DNA from: Tipula vernalis
Lineage: Eukaryota; Arthropoda; Insecta; Diptera; Tipulidae
Length of the DNA stretch: 64,000 nt
Direction of reading: 5' to 3'
Assembly: GCA_958295665.1 (NCBI GenBank)
Contig: OY282559.1
Location: 263,848,057-263,912,056, forward strand
Positions within the stretch are counted from its first letter, which is position 1; each line of letters opens with the position of its first letter. Positions 1 to 11,125 of this stretch are shown one piece after another. A program made the translations under genes and the position numbers. The notes under the pieces were generated by a model, which saw only the letters and a program-made list of their open reading frames with translations, made no database searches and had not been told where the DNA came from.

Positions 1-276
1 TTTAACTTGCATTCTTTCTTCTTCTATACTAGGTTCTTCATAGTGTTTGAGATTCTTTTTAACTATTACTGTTGATCCTCCTCTGGGTTTTCCTCCTGGG
101 TGAACAGCATGGTAACATTCATAATCACGTATTTTAATAAATGTTGTTTTTGTCAAATGGCTCTCCGGTATAAGGCATATATCTATATTTTCTAAATTTA
201 GAAAAATGTCTAACTCTGGAACATGCTGCGCTAGTCCGTTCGCGTTCCAGGTGACAATTCTTAATGTTCTGCTCAT
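1..276 (-). CDS. Jockey-like LINE ORF2, endonuclease N-terminus (runs off window)
   Basis: The minus strand is open from an ATG at 274-276 to the window edge (about 92 codons). The translation begins with the TWNANGL motif of the AP-type endonuclease that opens ORF2 of Jockey-clade LINEs, and continues with ESHLT and GGSTVIVK-type segments found in that fold. The protein would nick target DNA and reverse-transcribe the element RNA. The ATG lies two bases beyond the ORF1 stop codon (278-280), the tight ORF1/ORF2 spacing expected in these elements. The rest of ORF2 lies outside the window. This part shows no stop, but ORF1 upstream is decayed, so the element is probably dead. Confidence 0.8.
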   Translation of the reverse strand, partial: MSRTLRIVTWNANGLAQHVPELDIFLNLENIDICLIPESHLTKTTFIKIRDYECYHAVHPGGKPRGGSTVIVKKNLKHYEEPSIEEERMQVK

Positions 277-277
277 T

Positions 278-1090
278 TTAGTATATGAGAGCTGTTGCCT
301 CGTTTATGGTTTGATGCATATCTAGACGCTTATATAAAGCTTCTAGACCACTTTCTTGCTTTGCTAGCCGTATATTTATGGCTTCTATGCTTCGACATAT
401 CCTTTCAAGGGGGTTATCATTCATAGCATTAGATGATGGCTGTACAATTTGTGAATAACTTTTCCGCTCTGTACCTATATCTGGTGGTTTTGGCTCCGCT
501 TGGGTTTTAGTTGGTTTCTCTCTGGCAACCTTAGGGTTTTAAGTAAACTGATGCATTTTGTTTCTTAGTCTTTGAAGTTCTTTGGCTACTTCACAGCCTC
601 TATAATTTGCAGGATGAAGCCCTTTACAGTTTATACATTTTGCAGGGATGTTTCTACTTTTTGTACACTCTTTCGCGTTGTGTTTTCCAGCACATTTTAC
701 GCATCTTGGCTCCCGTCTGCAATATTTTTGCGTGTGGTTGAAACCTTGGCATTTTTTGCATTGAGGTATTAGCCTCGTGTTTTTCTTTAGCGGTTCTATT
801 TTAACCCTCATATTGAGAATTGCTTTGATGTTGAAGATGTTTTCAACTTTCTCCTTTTTGTTAAACGTAAGCATGAAGAGTGGAAGCCCCCTTTTTTTGA
901 CTTGATTGTTTTCACCTCTCTCTCATTTTAGGATATTTACTGCATCTTCTATTTGCAAATCTTTTGCCTTTATGTCCTCAATTATGTCCTCCTTCTTACA
1001 CGTTGGATGAAGGCCTCTGGCCATAACCTTAATATCGAAAAACTACTGATGAAAAATGTAAATGGCATCTTTATGCTCAATTTTACTTTA
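278..1090 (-). pseudogene. Jockey-like LINE ORF1 (gag-like, CCHC zinc knuckles), three in-frame stops
   Basis: One minus-strand frame carries the whole recognisable ORF1. A segment with MARGLH and PLFMLTF-type motifs (about 870-1024) precedes a cluster of CX2CX4HX4C zinc knuckles (about 640-760), followed by a C-terminal tail with a possible short coiled coil ending at the stop at 278-280. The frame is broken by stops at 1043-1045 (TAG), 923-925 (TGA) and 539-541 (TAA), with no frameshift seen. ORF1 of this clade is an RNA-binding nucleocapsid-like protein. A related, more complete copy lies at about 35.5-36.5 kb on the same strand, with matching motifs before the zinc knuckle. The 5' end is not defined. 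Confidence 0.8.
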
Positions 1091-1120
1091 CTGCCGTATT
1101 AGTTCCCAGCCAACATCACT

Positions 1121-1340
1121 TTGAAGCCGCGCGTACATGGTACATTTCTTGTAAAAAATGTACACCACATGTTAGCTAAAAGGGTTGAATTATTCTCAAC
1201 AAATTAAAAAATTTCACCAGAGTTACCAACATACCAACAAAATATTAATCAATTCGTTACTTATTCAACTCATGTAACTAACTTCATGCTGCAGATTTTT
1301 TCCACCAGAAATATACCCTTCAGGTGCGTTGAATTTGTTC
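1121..1340. mobile_element. Diverged MITE, same family as 54780-54973
   Basis: Near 1121 a segment containing GCGTACATGG leads to AAAAAATGTACACCAC and then a TTAGCT box. The right side carries the inverse order: a TAACTTCATG-like box, TTTTTCCACCAGAAAT, then CTTCAGGTGCGTT. The arrangement matches the clearer element at 54780-54973. It is a short, non-coding inverted-repeat element, old and with approximate ends. Confidence 0.55.
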
Positions 1341-2522
1341 ATGCTTTTTGAATTTAATTTTCATAATAACAACTCTCCTCTGACGTTCCGATTTATGAGT
1401 ATACCCAAAGCAACCTTGATTATACAAAGGCATAGTCTAAGAAACACAGCTTTTATAAAGGAATTAGAAACGAGGAAAAAACCAAACTTTTCATAGTAAA
1501 ATACACAAAACATATGGGAAATCACTTTTTTTCCTAAGACAAATTTTTAAATGAAAACGTTACAAATTCTTAATTATGATTACTGAAATACTTTCATAAA
1601 TGTTTGAATTTCAACATATATGAATATCGTTTAAGTAAATCGTTTTCATTTTCTTGTAATAATGGATTTATTTAAACCAAAATATTAAAAAAAATTCATA
1701 ACAACAACATTCTGGTCAAATTGAAATAAAAGCTTACTACGATTTGTTTGCTTATTAAGTCAATATTCATTATATAGATGGCAGTGATGGCCGTAAAAGT
1801 TTGGACAAATCGTACCAAAAATTATCACCTGGGGAAATTTCAAGTTCAAAAATTGTAGGAAAAGCAAAACAAATTCACAAAATATAGGAATGTTTGTTAA
1901 TTTTGGGATTAAATAATTTTTTTTCGTATTTTTCTTTAAATATTTTAGACATCTTACGTACACTAGTAAAACTAAAGATAAATTTAGCAAGTATTATTTT
2001 AATTCGTCAGAGCCAACTTTGATGTATTTTTCAAAATGAAAGTTCCAAAAAATATATTTTAGAAATAATTTAATTTTAATATTTCTGCAATTAATATTTA
2101 CTTAATACCAATATAGCCTTCTTGTATATTGTTCTTAAAGATATGTAGAAAACTTTTATATAAACATTTTATAATATTTTGGCTTTTTCCATTGAAAAAC
2201 TTGAAGCTAAAAACACCATTTTTACTATGGATTCCTATAGAAATCAGTGAAAAGTTATACCATTAAAAAAGCTTCTAAAATATACGTCATTATGATTATG
2301 GCTCTATACTCTAGAAGGCTCTTATTTTATACGAGCTTTTATAAATTTAACAGTTTCATCGTAAGTCCCTAAAAGTAAATATTTATTTATACATAACATT
2401 TGTCGCAAACTAAACAAAGTAAATTAATTTATTTTACATAAAAAATGAGATCAATACATAACCCCAAATTGATTTTAACCACACACAATATACAGTTACA
2501 TTTAGTTTATAGATACTTATAT
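1341..2522. other. AT-rich stretch, nothing recognised
   Basis: No convincing coding sequence, inverted repeat or RNA gene was seen here. Short open frames (for example around 1760-1990) have no recognisable motif and sit in AT-rich sequence, so I treat them as chance. Confidence 0.5.
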
Positions 2523-2696
2523 CTATACCTTTTCAACTTCAAATTGGAAGTTATCATTTTCAAAATGGAAATAATCAATATCATATTGGAAAAATCATTT
2601 TTAATTTAAAAATTAAAAACTCACAGGGTACAACAATATTTATGATCAAAACTTTATTAATATATACAGTAAATTAAAAAATCATATCGACTAAAT

Positions 2697-3142
2697 TTAA
2701 AACATCTGGTATGAACTTTTAAATACACGCAATATATTTAGCACAATTTGCAACAGATAAATTTGGCAAATTCCGTTGTAAATATTTTCCAGCCTTTGTA
2801 AACGAAATTCGGTTTGGGCCAAATCTATCATATTTTCACCTGTTGAAATCTGTGGCATTTCAGTTATTAAATCTCGTTTAATAGAGGCCTTAAGAGCCGA
2901 CCAAGCAAATTCTATGGGTTTTAACATTGGACTGTATGGGCCTAATCATAATAACCACGATTGATAAATTCACTTTCAAGAAACACAGCTTCAATAGACG
3001 CATGACACGGAGCATTATCAATTACCATTACAACTGGTGATTGAGATTTGGTTAGAGCATAGCGTAAACAATTGAGTACGAACTCATTCGCTTGCGGGGT
3101 TTTAAATGCTCCTCTTTTAACTTCGTGATGAATAAGCCCCAC
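2697..3142 (-). pseudogene. Tc1/mariner-like (DDE_3) transposase fragment, frameshifted
   Basis: Two minus-strand reading frames carry consecutive pieces of the catalytic domain. The upstream piece (2942-3142) has MVIDNAPCHAS, containing the second catalytic Asp. The downstream piece (2697-2927) has SPMLKPIEFAWS, the motif around the third acidic residue. They lie in different frames, so at least one indel separates them. The DNA-binding N-terminus and first catalytic Asp region are absent. Known function of the family is cut-and-paste transposition at TA sites; this copy cannot work. Confidence 0.7.
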
Positions 3143-3162
3143 ATTACCTATTAAAAATTATT

Positions 3163-3275
3163 TATTTCCAATTTGATATTGATTATTTCCATTTTGGAAA
3201 TGATCATTTCCAATTTGATATTGATTATTTCCATTTTGAAAATGATTATTTCCAATTTGAAAATGAAAAGGTATA
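3163..3275. repeat. 42-bp direct repeat inside the right inverted repeat
   Basis: About 2.6 copies of a 42-bp unit made of alternating TTTCCAATTTG, TGATTATTTCC and ATTTTGGAAATGAT words. On the minus strand it falls in an open frame (3158-3364) and would encode a 14-residue repeat rich in Asn and Gln. An inverted partial copy lies at about 2540-2600, so the repeat is part of the element's terminal structure rather than a true protein repeat. Confidence 0.6.
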
Positions 3276-3549
3276 GTGGAATATTGCCGTTTGCTCATTT
3301 TAAATAAAATTATTATTAAATAATCACAATTATAAATTATTTTTATATTTTCAAAGTAATACAATACCTAATCGAATCGCACTGCGCACGTAAAAACAAT
3401 CATAACTTTTGACAACTAAATTGAAAAGATACCTCGCGAGGATACTTTTCGTTAGCCACCTGGTGGTTAGTAGCACAATGTAGTATTGAAATGAAAAGTC
3501 ACCAATTTAGTCGAAAAAATCGGTGTCAGGCACACAGCATTAATATTAA

Positions 3550-5662
3550 TTACTCTTATAAAACAAATTTAGATTTTTATTATGGCGCGATATATTCTGA
3601 TGGTTAATGTATAAAATCAGATCATTTTCTAAAAACTGAGGAACTGGCAGAAAACCCGTGCTTAATTGTGTTTTTTGCGAATTTTCTTGTGAAAATCCTA
3701 GGAAGCGGCAACTAAAATGCCCTATGTCATAAGGTCTTATCTATTTGAAAAATACTTCACTTTTGAAAAAAGTAGGGGACTAGGGTATTTAGGATAACCA
3801 TGTTTAGACAATAGCAATTTAAACCGTTCAATACTTTAAATGTAGAAATATCAGGTATTTTGGAAGGAAACGAAGGTGTAGAATTTTTAATTAAACAGCT
3901 CAATTTTGATTGAACTAACACATCAAATAACGAAAATCGCCATTCATTAAATATAGTAGAAATGCCAATTGAAATTGATGAACCCAGTCCTAACGAGTGG
4001 ATTCAACGAGGCTACATGAGCATTTCTATAGATTTGACAAAGCCATGGTCAAACGAAGACAACAGATGTTTATAGAACAGAGATTTATACGTACGGTCCT
4101 GATATCAAATGTCACGGAGAACATAAAGAATTTGTCCAACTTATAGGTAAAGCACGTGAAAATTTACAAAATGAATCGTTGCACAAGCATGCTTACGCAT
4201 TAAGTTTGAGTCAATTTACAGATGTTGACGTATAACTTTTTAAATCAGGCATCACTCAAGAAATAGTTGGATCTGTTCATTTACGGAACGCTAGATCCGA
4301 AAAATTTTTATTATCAGACTTAGTAACGGGGTGTCAATTAATTGATTTAGTTTATCGTATTGACATGCAACCACCAGAAGATACATATATTTACTCGGTA
4401 AGAAACCCATTAGCAGTTACACTCATTAGAGAATCAGCCCTAAAATTGTTGACTGAAAAAATATGTTAATACATATCGATACAACGGGTAGTTTAGTATT
4501 TAGGAAAACTAAATGTTGCAAAACACATAATTTTTCCCGGATTTATTACTATGCCTGTGTTATTAAAATAAATGGCATTATTATACCAATGGCAGAATAC
4601 GTTACAAGCGAGCATGATGTTGATTCCTTGAGAATATTTTTAAAGGAATTTAACAAAGTAATACGCCAACAGAAACCGAAGTTAAATATTCCAAACATAT
4701 TTGTTGTACTCATTTTGGTCAATAATAGTGTGACAAATCAAACAAAAAATAAACAAATGTCCTTATAAATTAAAAGAACATATTATGATTATTATGTTTT
4801 TAATTATTGATAGTGAAAATTTAGAAAAAATTGACGAATATTTTGCAATATTTTGTGTGTTAGGTCTATCCAATTTGAAGTTAACAAGCGCGTCTCTAAC
4901 GCAGAAGTCGAATGCTGGTTTAATCAGCTGAAAAATAAATTAATTGGAGAGTTAAATTTAAAAATAGGCAGATTTGTTGATAAATTGCGGCATACAACAG
5001 CGTTATTATTAAAATCTGTCGAATGTGCTCCGCATCTTAAAGTAAGTAATATAAAAAAGAAAAATGAACAAAAAAAAAACAAGAAATGGCAAGGCAGACC
5101 TACACCCCTTTAAGAATTACGGCGGATGAAGAAAACCCCTATAATGAAGGGTTAGAAGAAACTTGGTGCAGGCCAAAACGAAGAGGTACTTTTAGATATG
5201 CGGGCAAATTGGCTTTACAGCGCCTCTTCCCATGGTTGTCCCAAATACCCTAGCGCCCTACGTTTTTTCAAAAATAAAGTATCTTTTGAATAGATTAGAC
5301 CTTATGACAACTTAGAATATAGGGCATTTTGATGGCCGCTTCCTAGGATATTCTCAAGAAAATTGGGAAAATCATTTATACATACATATATTCGATGTAT
5401 CATATGAGATTATGTCAAACATGGTTGTCCTAAATACTCTAATCCCCTACTTTTTTCAAAAGTGAAGTATTTTATGAATAGATTAGACATGGGGCATTTT
5501 GGTGGCCGTTTTCTAGGATTTTCACAAGAAAATTCGCAAAAAAAACACGATTAGGCACGGGTTTTCTGCCAGTTCCTCAGTTTTTAGAAAATGATCTGAT
5601 TTTATACATTCACCATCAGAATATCGCCAAAAAAAAAATCTAAATTTGTTTTGTAAGAGTAA
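3550..5662 (+). mobile_element. DNA transposon with long TIRs (MULE-like)
   Basis: The left end starts TTACTCTTATAAAACAAATT and the right end is its near inverse, ending in AGAGTAA at 5662. The match continues inward for about 200-250 bp on each side (left about 3550-3800, right about 5410-5662), including AGGAACTGGCAGAAAACCCG and a box around CATGGTTGTCCTAAAT. A third, partial copy of the right-end sequence occurs at about 5230-5330. The 9-bp flanks TAATATTAA (left) and TAATAGTAA (right, offset by one base) differ at one position and could be a target duplication of the length usual for MULEs, but the sequence is AT-rich. The body holds a broken transposase. Confidence 0.75.
3835..5230 (+). 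pseudogene. MULE-like transposase, broken
   Basis: Plus-strand pieces in changing frames read as one protein. About 4140-4460 has LSLSQFTDV, RNARSEKFLLSDLV and YSVRNPLAVTLI segments. The piece at 4463-4768 has HIDTTGSLV followed by a hydrophobic strand and PMAEYVTSEHDV, which resembles the first catalytic Asp region and following strand of MULE-type transposases. The piece at 4853-5113 has NAEVECWFNQLK, plausibly the acidic C-terminal part of the catalytic core. Stops or frame changes occur near 4233, 4467 and after 4768. I assign the superfamily from fold-like motifs and the long TIRs, not from a search. Confidence 0.55.
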
Positions 5663-5749
5663 ATAATAGTAAGCATAATTTTTATTATTTCAGTATGATT
5701 TAAATAAATTCGTAATCAGGAAACTTTTACACCAATACATTTAAAAAAA
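5663..5749. other. Short intervening sequence
   Basis: AT-rich spacer between the long-TIR transposon and the LINE 3' end. No feature was recognised. Confidence 0.4.
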
Positions 5750-6078
5750 CTTAGGACATACTTAGGACAATTTAAGGTAACTTAGGACAAATTTCACGTA
5801 CGTAAAAAAACATCAACCGCGACTCGTTTCTTAAATTCCTCTCTGGCAATATTAAAATCAAAACAATCCGCAACGTTGTCGAGATCTCGTTTAATGCGTG
5901 CTATAGGACCATGGAAGCTGTATGTGCTATTTACAGTCGGAATATGAAGAAGTTCTCGGGGGCGTAAGTTGCGTTGAGGAGTACAGTCTATTTTACCACA
6001 AATGATGTCACGCCCAAATGTGGCACTTGCCCATGTACGCCTGTAGCACTTAAAGATTGGAGATCCAGGAAACACCAT
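5750..6078 (-). pseudogene. CR1-like LINE ORF2 C-terminus with 3' tail
   Basis: The minus-strand frame 5794-6078 encodes the tail that follows the reverse transcriptase in CR1-type LINEs: RDIICGKIDC, then LRPRELLHIP, then a final helix with FDFNIAREEFKKRV. The same order (DVLTSRIDC, RRRRLLHIDP, FDFNMTRNSFRNEL) is seen at the end of the LINE at 55.2-56.8 kb, so the two belong to related families. A short in-frame stretch usual between the first two motifs seems to be missing. The 3' flank (about 5750-5793) repeats TGTCCTAAGT three times on the minus strand, like the short tandem tails of CR1 elements. Everything upstream is lost. Confidence 0.7.
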
Positions 6079-6190
6079 CGGTATACATAAGGTGATCGTT
6101 TAAAATTATTGTCATCCTCAATAGATGGTATTTTCTGAGAACAAATAATAGAAACTGTTTTTGAACATTTTCAATTCTGACTGTCGCGTA

Positions 6191-6650
6191 AGTTACATTC
6201 CGAGAAATGGAATCGCAACAAAATAAAGAATTCCAAGAAATTGAAATGCAACAAAGTAAAGATGCTCATAATACAATTTTATACTAACAACATAAAATAT
6301 TATCATGACCTAAAATTATTATTATAAATTAAATGTATCATATTTTATGTAAATCAAATTATTGTTTTGTCTAACAAAATATTCATTTTTAATTAATAAG
6401 CAATAAGCATTATCAGTTATAAAATAACATGGTGAACCATGTTTATAAAATATATTATAAAGAAAAATCATGTAACTAAAAAACTTAAGAAAGCGAACTC
6501 CAAAGAGCACAGTAACAAAATATTGATTCCCGGCTCTAAAGAGACCGGCTTTTTAAAAAATAAATAAAGTTTAATTAATTATAATAAATGTAAAGAAAAT
6601 AAAAGTGAAATAAATGTTTTTTTTATATTTTATATAAATTGAACAACATA
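6191..6650 (+). repeat. Probable 5' LTR of the errantivirus (ends tentative)
   Basis: The region directly before the primer site should be the LTR. It contains TATA-like sequences (near 6445), a small hairpin with CCGG arms (about 6531-6550) and an AATAAA polyadenylation signal (near 6563), suiting U3-R-U5. I place the start at AGTTAC (6191) because related elements often begin with AGT, but there is no second LTR to check against. The right edge is set by the primer site at 6653. Confidence 0.4.
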
Positions 6651-6652
6651 AA

Positions 6653-6666
6653 TGGCGCAGTTGGTA
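6653..6666 (+). promoter_or_regulatory. Primer binding site, tRNA-Ser type
   Basis: TGGCGCAGTTGGTA is complementary, with one mismatch, to the 3' end of insect serine tRNA including CCA. Several gypsy-group errantiviruses use this primer. The site lies just after the presumed LTR end. Confidence 0.75.
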
Positions 6667-7017
6667 ATTTTCTCCTCCGAAGAAGAGAAAACAGTGTAAA
6701 AGAATCCGAAGAAGAGAAAATAGTGAAGTGATAAGATACAAAGAAAAATAAGTAAAAATTGATTTTTCGTAGACACGAAAATCATTTCACGTAAATAATT
6801 GAATAGTTACTTAAAAAAAAAAAAAAAATTAATTAATTTCGTGCTAAATAGTTAAAGTAAAATAATAAACTTATAAAAACGTGATAATATTTAAAAAGTA
6901 GTAATAAAAAGTGGGTGTTAATTAAAAATGAACAATTTAAAATTAATAATCTCAAGATTGCGAGTAAAAGAAGCAAAGTATTCGACTTAAATCGACAGCA
7001 AAAAACTACAACAAAAA

Positions 7018-8165
7018 TGAATACAGAACAAGTCGAACATCAATTGTTGCAGCAGCAACAACAGCAACAACAATTACAAAATCAAATTACAGTGTTGCAA
7101 CAACAACTGGTAAACCAGGAAACAATAATGCAAGGCATTAAAACCACTCGATTTGATCTAAGTCAAGATCAAATTATAAGAAACTTCAGTGAGATCCAAG
7201 CCTTTTCAGGGGAAGATACTTACAAATTAAAATCTTTCCTAAAAACCATCGTAGATACCGAAAGTCTATGCGGTAATAAGAACGAGGAACTTAAACAATA
7301 TTGCTTAAGAAAGCTAATCAACACAAAAAAAATTGGAAATGCCAGAGGAACCATCATGGAAATACCTGAAACTCAACGCACCTGGGAAAACGTCATCAGG
7401 CAGCTAAAATTGAGATACAGACCTAAAAACACCATCCATCAGTTACTCTACAATGCCAAGGAAATCAAGGTATTTAATCTTAAAGATATTTTTAATAAAT
7501 TAAATAAATATAAGAGTGAATGTAGCGAAATATGCGATTTTGACGACGAGGATAATTTCACATATTATTCAATAGATAGGGAGTTAGTGCAAATATTAAA
7601 ATCAAAAATAATTCCTCTAGTTCAATTACAAATAGATTCAACGAAATCGTTATTCGAATTAGACAATATTCTTTGTAAATCGGAAATATACCTGTCAGAG
7701 GATATAATTAAATCCGAATTTAGAATAAATAGAAATAAAGAATTTAATTTTAAAACAAATAATAAAACATATTTTCAAAACAGAAACCCTTATAGGAACA
7801 ACAATATTAACGGTGTTTATAACCAGGAATTTAGAAATGGTAATAATAATAGCTATAATTATAATAACAATAGGTCAGGACAGTTTAGAACACAAGATCA
7901 CAGAAATAATAATAACTCAGGACAGTTTAGAACACAAGATTACAGAAATAACAATAACTCAGGACAGTTTAGAACACAAGATCACAGAAATAACGGATAT
8001 AATTCAGGACAGTTTAGGCGACAATTTAATGACAATAGAACTGGACAATATAGAAACAATACTCAACAACCAGGACCAATGGAAGTCGATAATATAAATC
8101 AAGTAAATCCCTTAAATCAGGAGGTAAATTTTATAAACCCCACACCATCAACCAGCTGCCGATAG
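7018..8165 (+). CDS. gag: Errantivirus gag
   Basis: Open frame of about 380 codons if it starts at the ATG at 7018; the frame is open upstream to about 6915, but 7018 precedes the Gln-rich stretch (residues about 10-25) and fits better. The middle resembles errantiviral Gag capsid sequence. The C-terminus is Asn-rich and contains a 14-residue repeat with core SGQFRTQD (7875 to about 8040), possibly RNA-binding, and no classical zinc knuckle, as is common in this group. It ends at TAG 8163-8165, overlapping the -1 frame that starts pol. Gag is the only errantiviral gene here without a visible break. Confidence 0.8.
7875..8040 (+). repeat. 42-bp in-frame tandem repeat in gag
   Basis: Three to four copies at 42-bp spacing, starting near 7875, 7917, 7959 and 8004; the last is shifted by three bases. 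Each encodes SGQFRTQD followed by His or Tyr, Arg and Asn residues. All three forward frames are open over it, so a shadow frame (7813-8097) also appears but is not a gene. Confidence 0.8.
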
Positions 8166-11125
8166 TAAAACTAACATTTAATGATAAATCTATTAATTGT
8201 TTAATAGATACTGGTTCAGATACCAGTTTATTAAAACCAAATACTCTTAATTTTAAAGAAATAGAATTAGAAACTCCTATTATGTATAATTCTTTAGGAG
8301 GTCCCAATTTTGTAAATAAAAAAATAATCACGCCAATTCCAAAGGAACTAGTAAAAACTGGTACTATTAGAATGGAAAATTTTTCCTCTAAAGAGTGAAA
8401 AATATGACGCGATTATCGGAATGAATTTTTTAATTCCTTTTCAAGCTGAAGTTGATATACAAAATGAATATCTGAAGATATTTAATCAGCATAAAATCCC
8501 TTTCGAAATAATTGGATATCCCCGTGATCTTACCGAAGTAAATCACTTAGAACCAATTGTTTCACAAGAGGAAATTTTCTCTAAAATAAACCAAAATAGT
8601 TTAAACAATGAAGAAAAAGAAAATTTAAAACATTTATTATCCAAAAATAAAGATTTATTTTATGAAGAAGGTGACAATTTGACTTTCACTCACGAAATAA
8701 CTCACGAACTTTGGATCTAGCGAAGGGATTTTATCAAATCCTAGTAAGCAAAAAAAACCAAAATAAAACAGGGTTTTCCACACCATTCGGACATTACGAT
8801 GATGTTCGAATGCCTTTTGGATTGAAAAACGCCCATGCCACCTTTCAAAGATTAATAAATTCAGTACTAAGGGAACATATAAATAAAATATGTGTAGTAT
8901 ATCTTGATGATATATTAATATTTAGCACTTCTCTACAAGAACACATAATTAATGTAAATCAAATATTTGAAAATTTAAGAAAAGCAAATTTAAAAATACA
9001 AATAGACAAATGTAACTTCTTTTGTAAAGAGACCGAGTATTTAGGTCATTTGTTAACAACAGAAGGTGTAAAACCAAATTCAAAGAAAATAGATGATATA
9101 GCACAATTAAAACTCCCAGTAACTCAAAAACAAATTAAATCAATCCTAGGTATCACAGGATACTATAGAAAATTTATCAAGGACTATGCCAGAATAGCGC
9201 AGCCTATGACAAAATATCTCAAAAAGAATAGTAAAATAAATAAATTAGATCCATCTTATATTCATGCTTTTGAGCAACTAAAATTATTACTAACTACCCA
9301 TCCAATTCTCAAATATCCCGATTTCAACAAACCATTCGTATTAAATACAGACGCCAGTCAATTTGCAATTGGTGCAGTTTTGCTTCAAGAAAACCATCCC
9401 ATAGCATTCGCCAGCCGAACGCTAAATTATCATGAAATTAGATAGAACACTACGGAAAAAGAACTATTGGCAGTCATATGGTCAGTAAAATATTTTAGAC
9501 CGTACATATATGGAAAAGAATTCGAACTTAAAACAGACCATCAAGCATTAAAATGGTTACACACTAAATATTTAGGCAAAGATTTAAACCCAAGACTCCA
9601 AAGATGGATACTATCTTTAGGAGAGTACAACATAAAAATAAATTATTTAAAAGGAAAGGAAAATAAAATAGCAGATTTTCTAAGTAGAATAAACAATGAT
9701 AAACACGAAATAAATGAAATTAGTGAAAGTTTTGGAATTAACGAAATGTTCGAAGCTAACGAAGGGAGAAACAATTTCCTACAAGACCCCCCTTCCCAAC
9801 ATGAAGTTAATAATGAAGAAATAGTAAACGAAAACCAAGACAACATATCCATTCAAGCGACAATACATTCACAAGAAGAAAATTTAAACGACGAACTAAC
9901 ATTCTTAGACACTATAGTAAACCGATTTAGAACACAGATAATAATTACAGAAAATTTCACTAACGAACTTGAAAATGTATTAGGGAATCGTCGGATTAAC
10001 ATAAATCCAAATATAAATCACATAGAGTTAATTAATAAACTTAAAACATACATATCGTCAACAAAAGTAGCCATATATTCTGAAATATCTGATCACGATT
10101 TACATGTAATATTTCAAGTATTAATCAAAGAATTTCCAAATACCAAATTCATTAAATGCAGACATTTTGCACAAGACGTAGAAACAGAGGAAGACTTAAT
10201 TAAGATTTTATCCATACAACACAAAAAACAGAAACATCCCGGTATCATAGCACTTTATGAAGATTTAAAGTTTAAAATCTACAGTAAAAATTTGAAAATT
10301 ACAATAAATAAAATTACAAACAATTGTGACGTTTGTAACACAGGGAAATACGATAGGAACCCAATCAAACCAAAACTACAAAAGACAGAAATACCGACAA
10401 ACAAAAATCAAATCGTTCATATAGATACGTATATTAATAAAAAACAACCTTTTCTTATTTTTATTGACAAATTTACAAAATTCGCAACGGCTTATCCGTT
10501 AGAAAACAGAAATTTTACAGACATTATTGAAAAATTTAAAATGTATATTAACCACAAGAAACCCAGAAAAATAATAGCTGATAATGAATTTAAGCATATC
10601 AATATAAAAGAATTTTTAGATAAAGAAGGTATAGAATTACATTTAACAAAACCTAACAGCCACACAGGTAATGCCGACGTAGAAAGACTTAACAATACAC
10701 TGACAGAAAAATTAAGAGTTTTAAATATAGACCAACTCAGTCCTATAAGGTATCAAATGTTAGAAGCAATAAAAAGCTACAATAATCAGTATCACAATAC
10801 CATTAAATGCACCCCAATAAAAGCAGAAGAGGGCATTAATCAAGAAGAAATTTACAAGAACTTAGTTGATTCCCAAACAAAAAGGTTAACTATACACAAC
10901 AAAAATAGAGAGGAATATACAGAAACTAGGGAACAAGGTTACATAAAAAATTATAAATCACTCAGCCATAAACACCAACCAAAATTCAGATTACTTAATT
11001 TAACTAATATACACCCTACAAATATTAAAAGACCGTTAAAATTCGCAGATAATAATGACAACATTGCTCTTAATACTAACAATGACGAAACTAACGAAAG
11101 CACAAATTCAAGTAGAGAAAATTGA
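8130..11125 (+). pseudogene. pol: Errantivirus pol (PR-RT-RNase H-IN), damaged
   Basis: Pol is in the -1 frame relative to gag. The protease (about 8150-8395) has the IDTGSDTS active-site motif. A frame change near 8390-8400 moves the downstream part (8421-8720) to another frame. A deletion near 8705 then removes the fingers of the reverse transcriptase: the sequence jumps to LAKGFYQI in the original frame. The palm motif YLDDIL is present (about 8899-8916). RNase H (about 9320-9650) has NTDAS but is cut by TAG at 9443-9445. Integrase (about 10180-10850) keeps the zinc-binding His/Cys set, then HIDTY, IADNEF and GNADVERLN around the three acidic catalytic residues. The C-terminus overlaps env by about 70 bases. 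Confidence 0.85.

Larger units (their letters stand above)
2523..3276 (-). mobile_element. Tc1/mariner-like element remnant
   Basis: The block is framed by an inverted match: CTATACCTTTTC at about 2523 and its reverse complement ending at 3276, continuing inward as a longer AT-rich inverted repeat built from TTTCCAATTTG and TTTCCATTTT words. A transposase fragment on the minus strand lies between them (2697-3142). The element is about 0.75 kb, too short for a full transposase, so it is a deletion derivative. A TA target site is plausible because TATA occurs at both ends, but this is weak in such AT-rich DNA. Confidence 0.5.

Noticed and set aside
3541..3549. 9-bp flank as a firm target duplication of the long-TIR element
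   Set aside because: The match to 5664-5672 has one mismatch and a one-base offset in AT-rich DNA; kept only as a possibility.
7813..8097. Second frame over errantiviral gag
   Set aside because: It is a shadow of the 42-bp in-frame repeat of gag.
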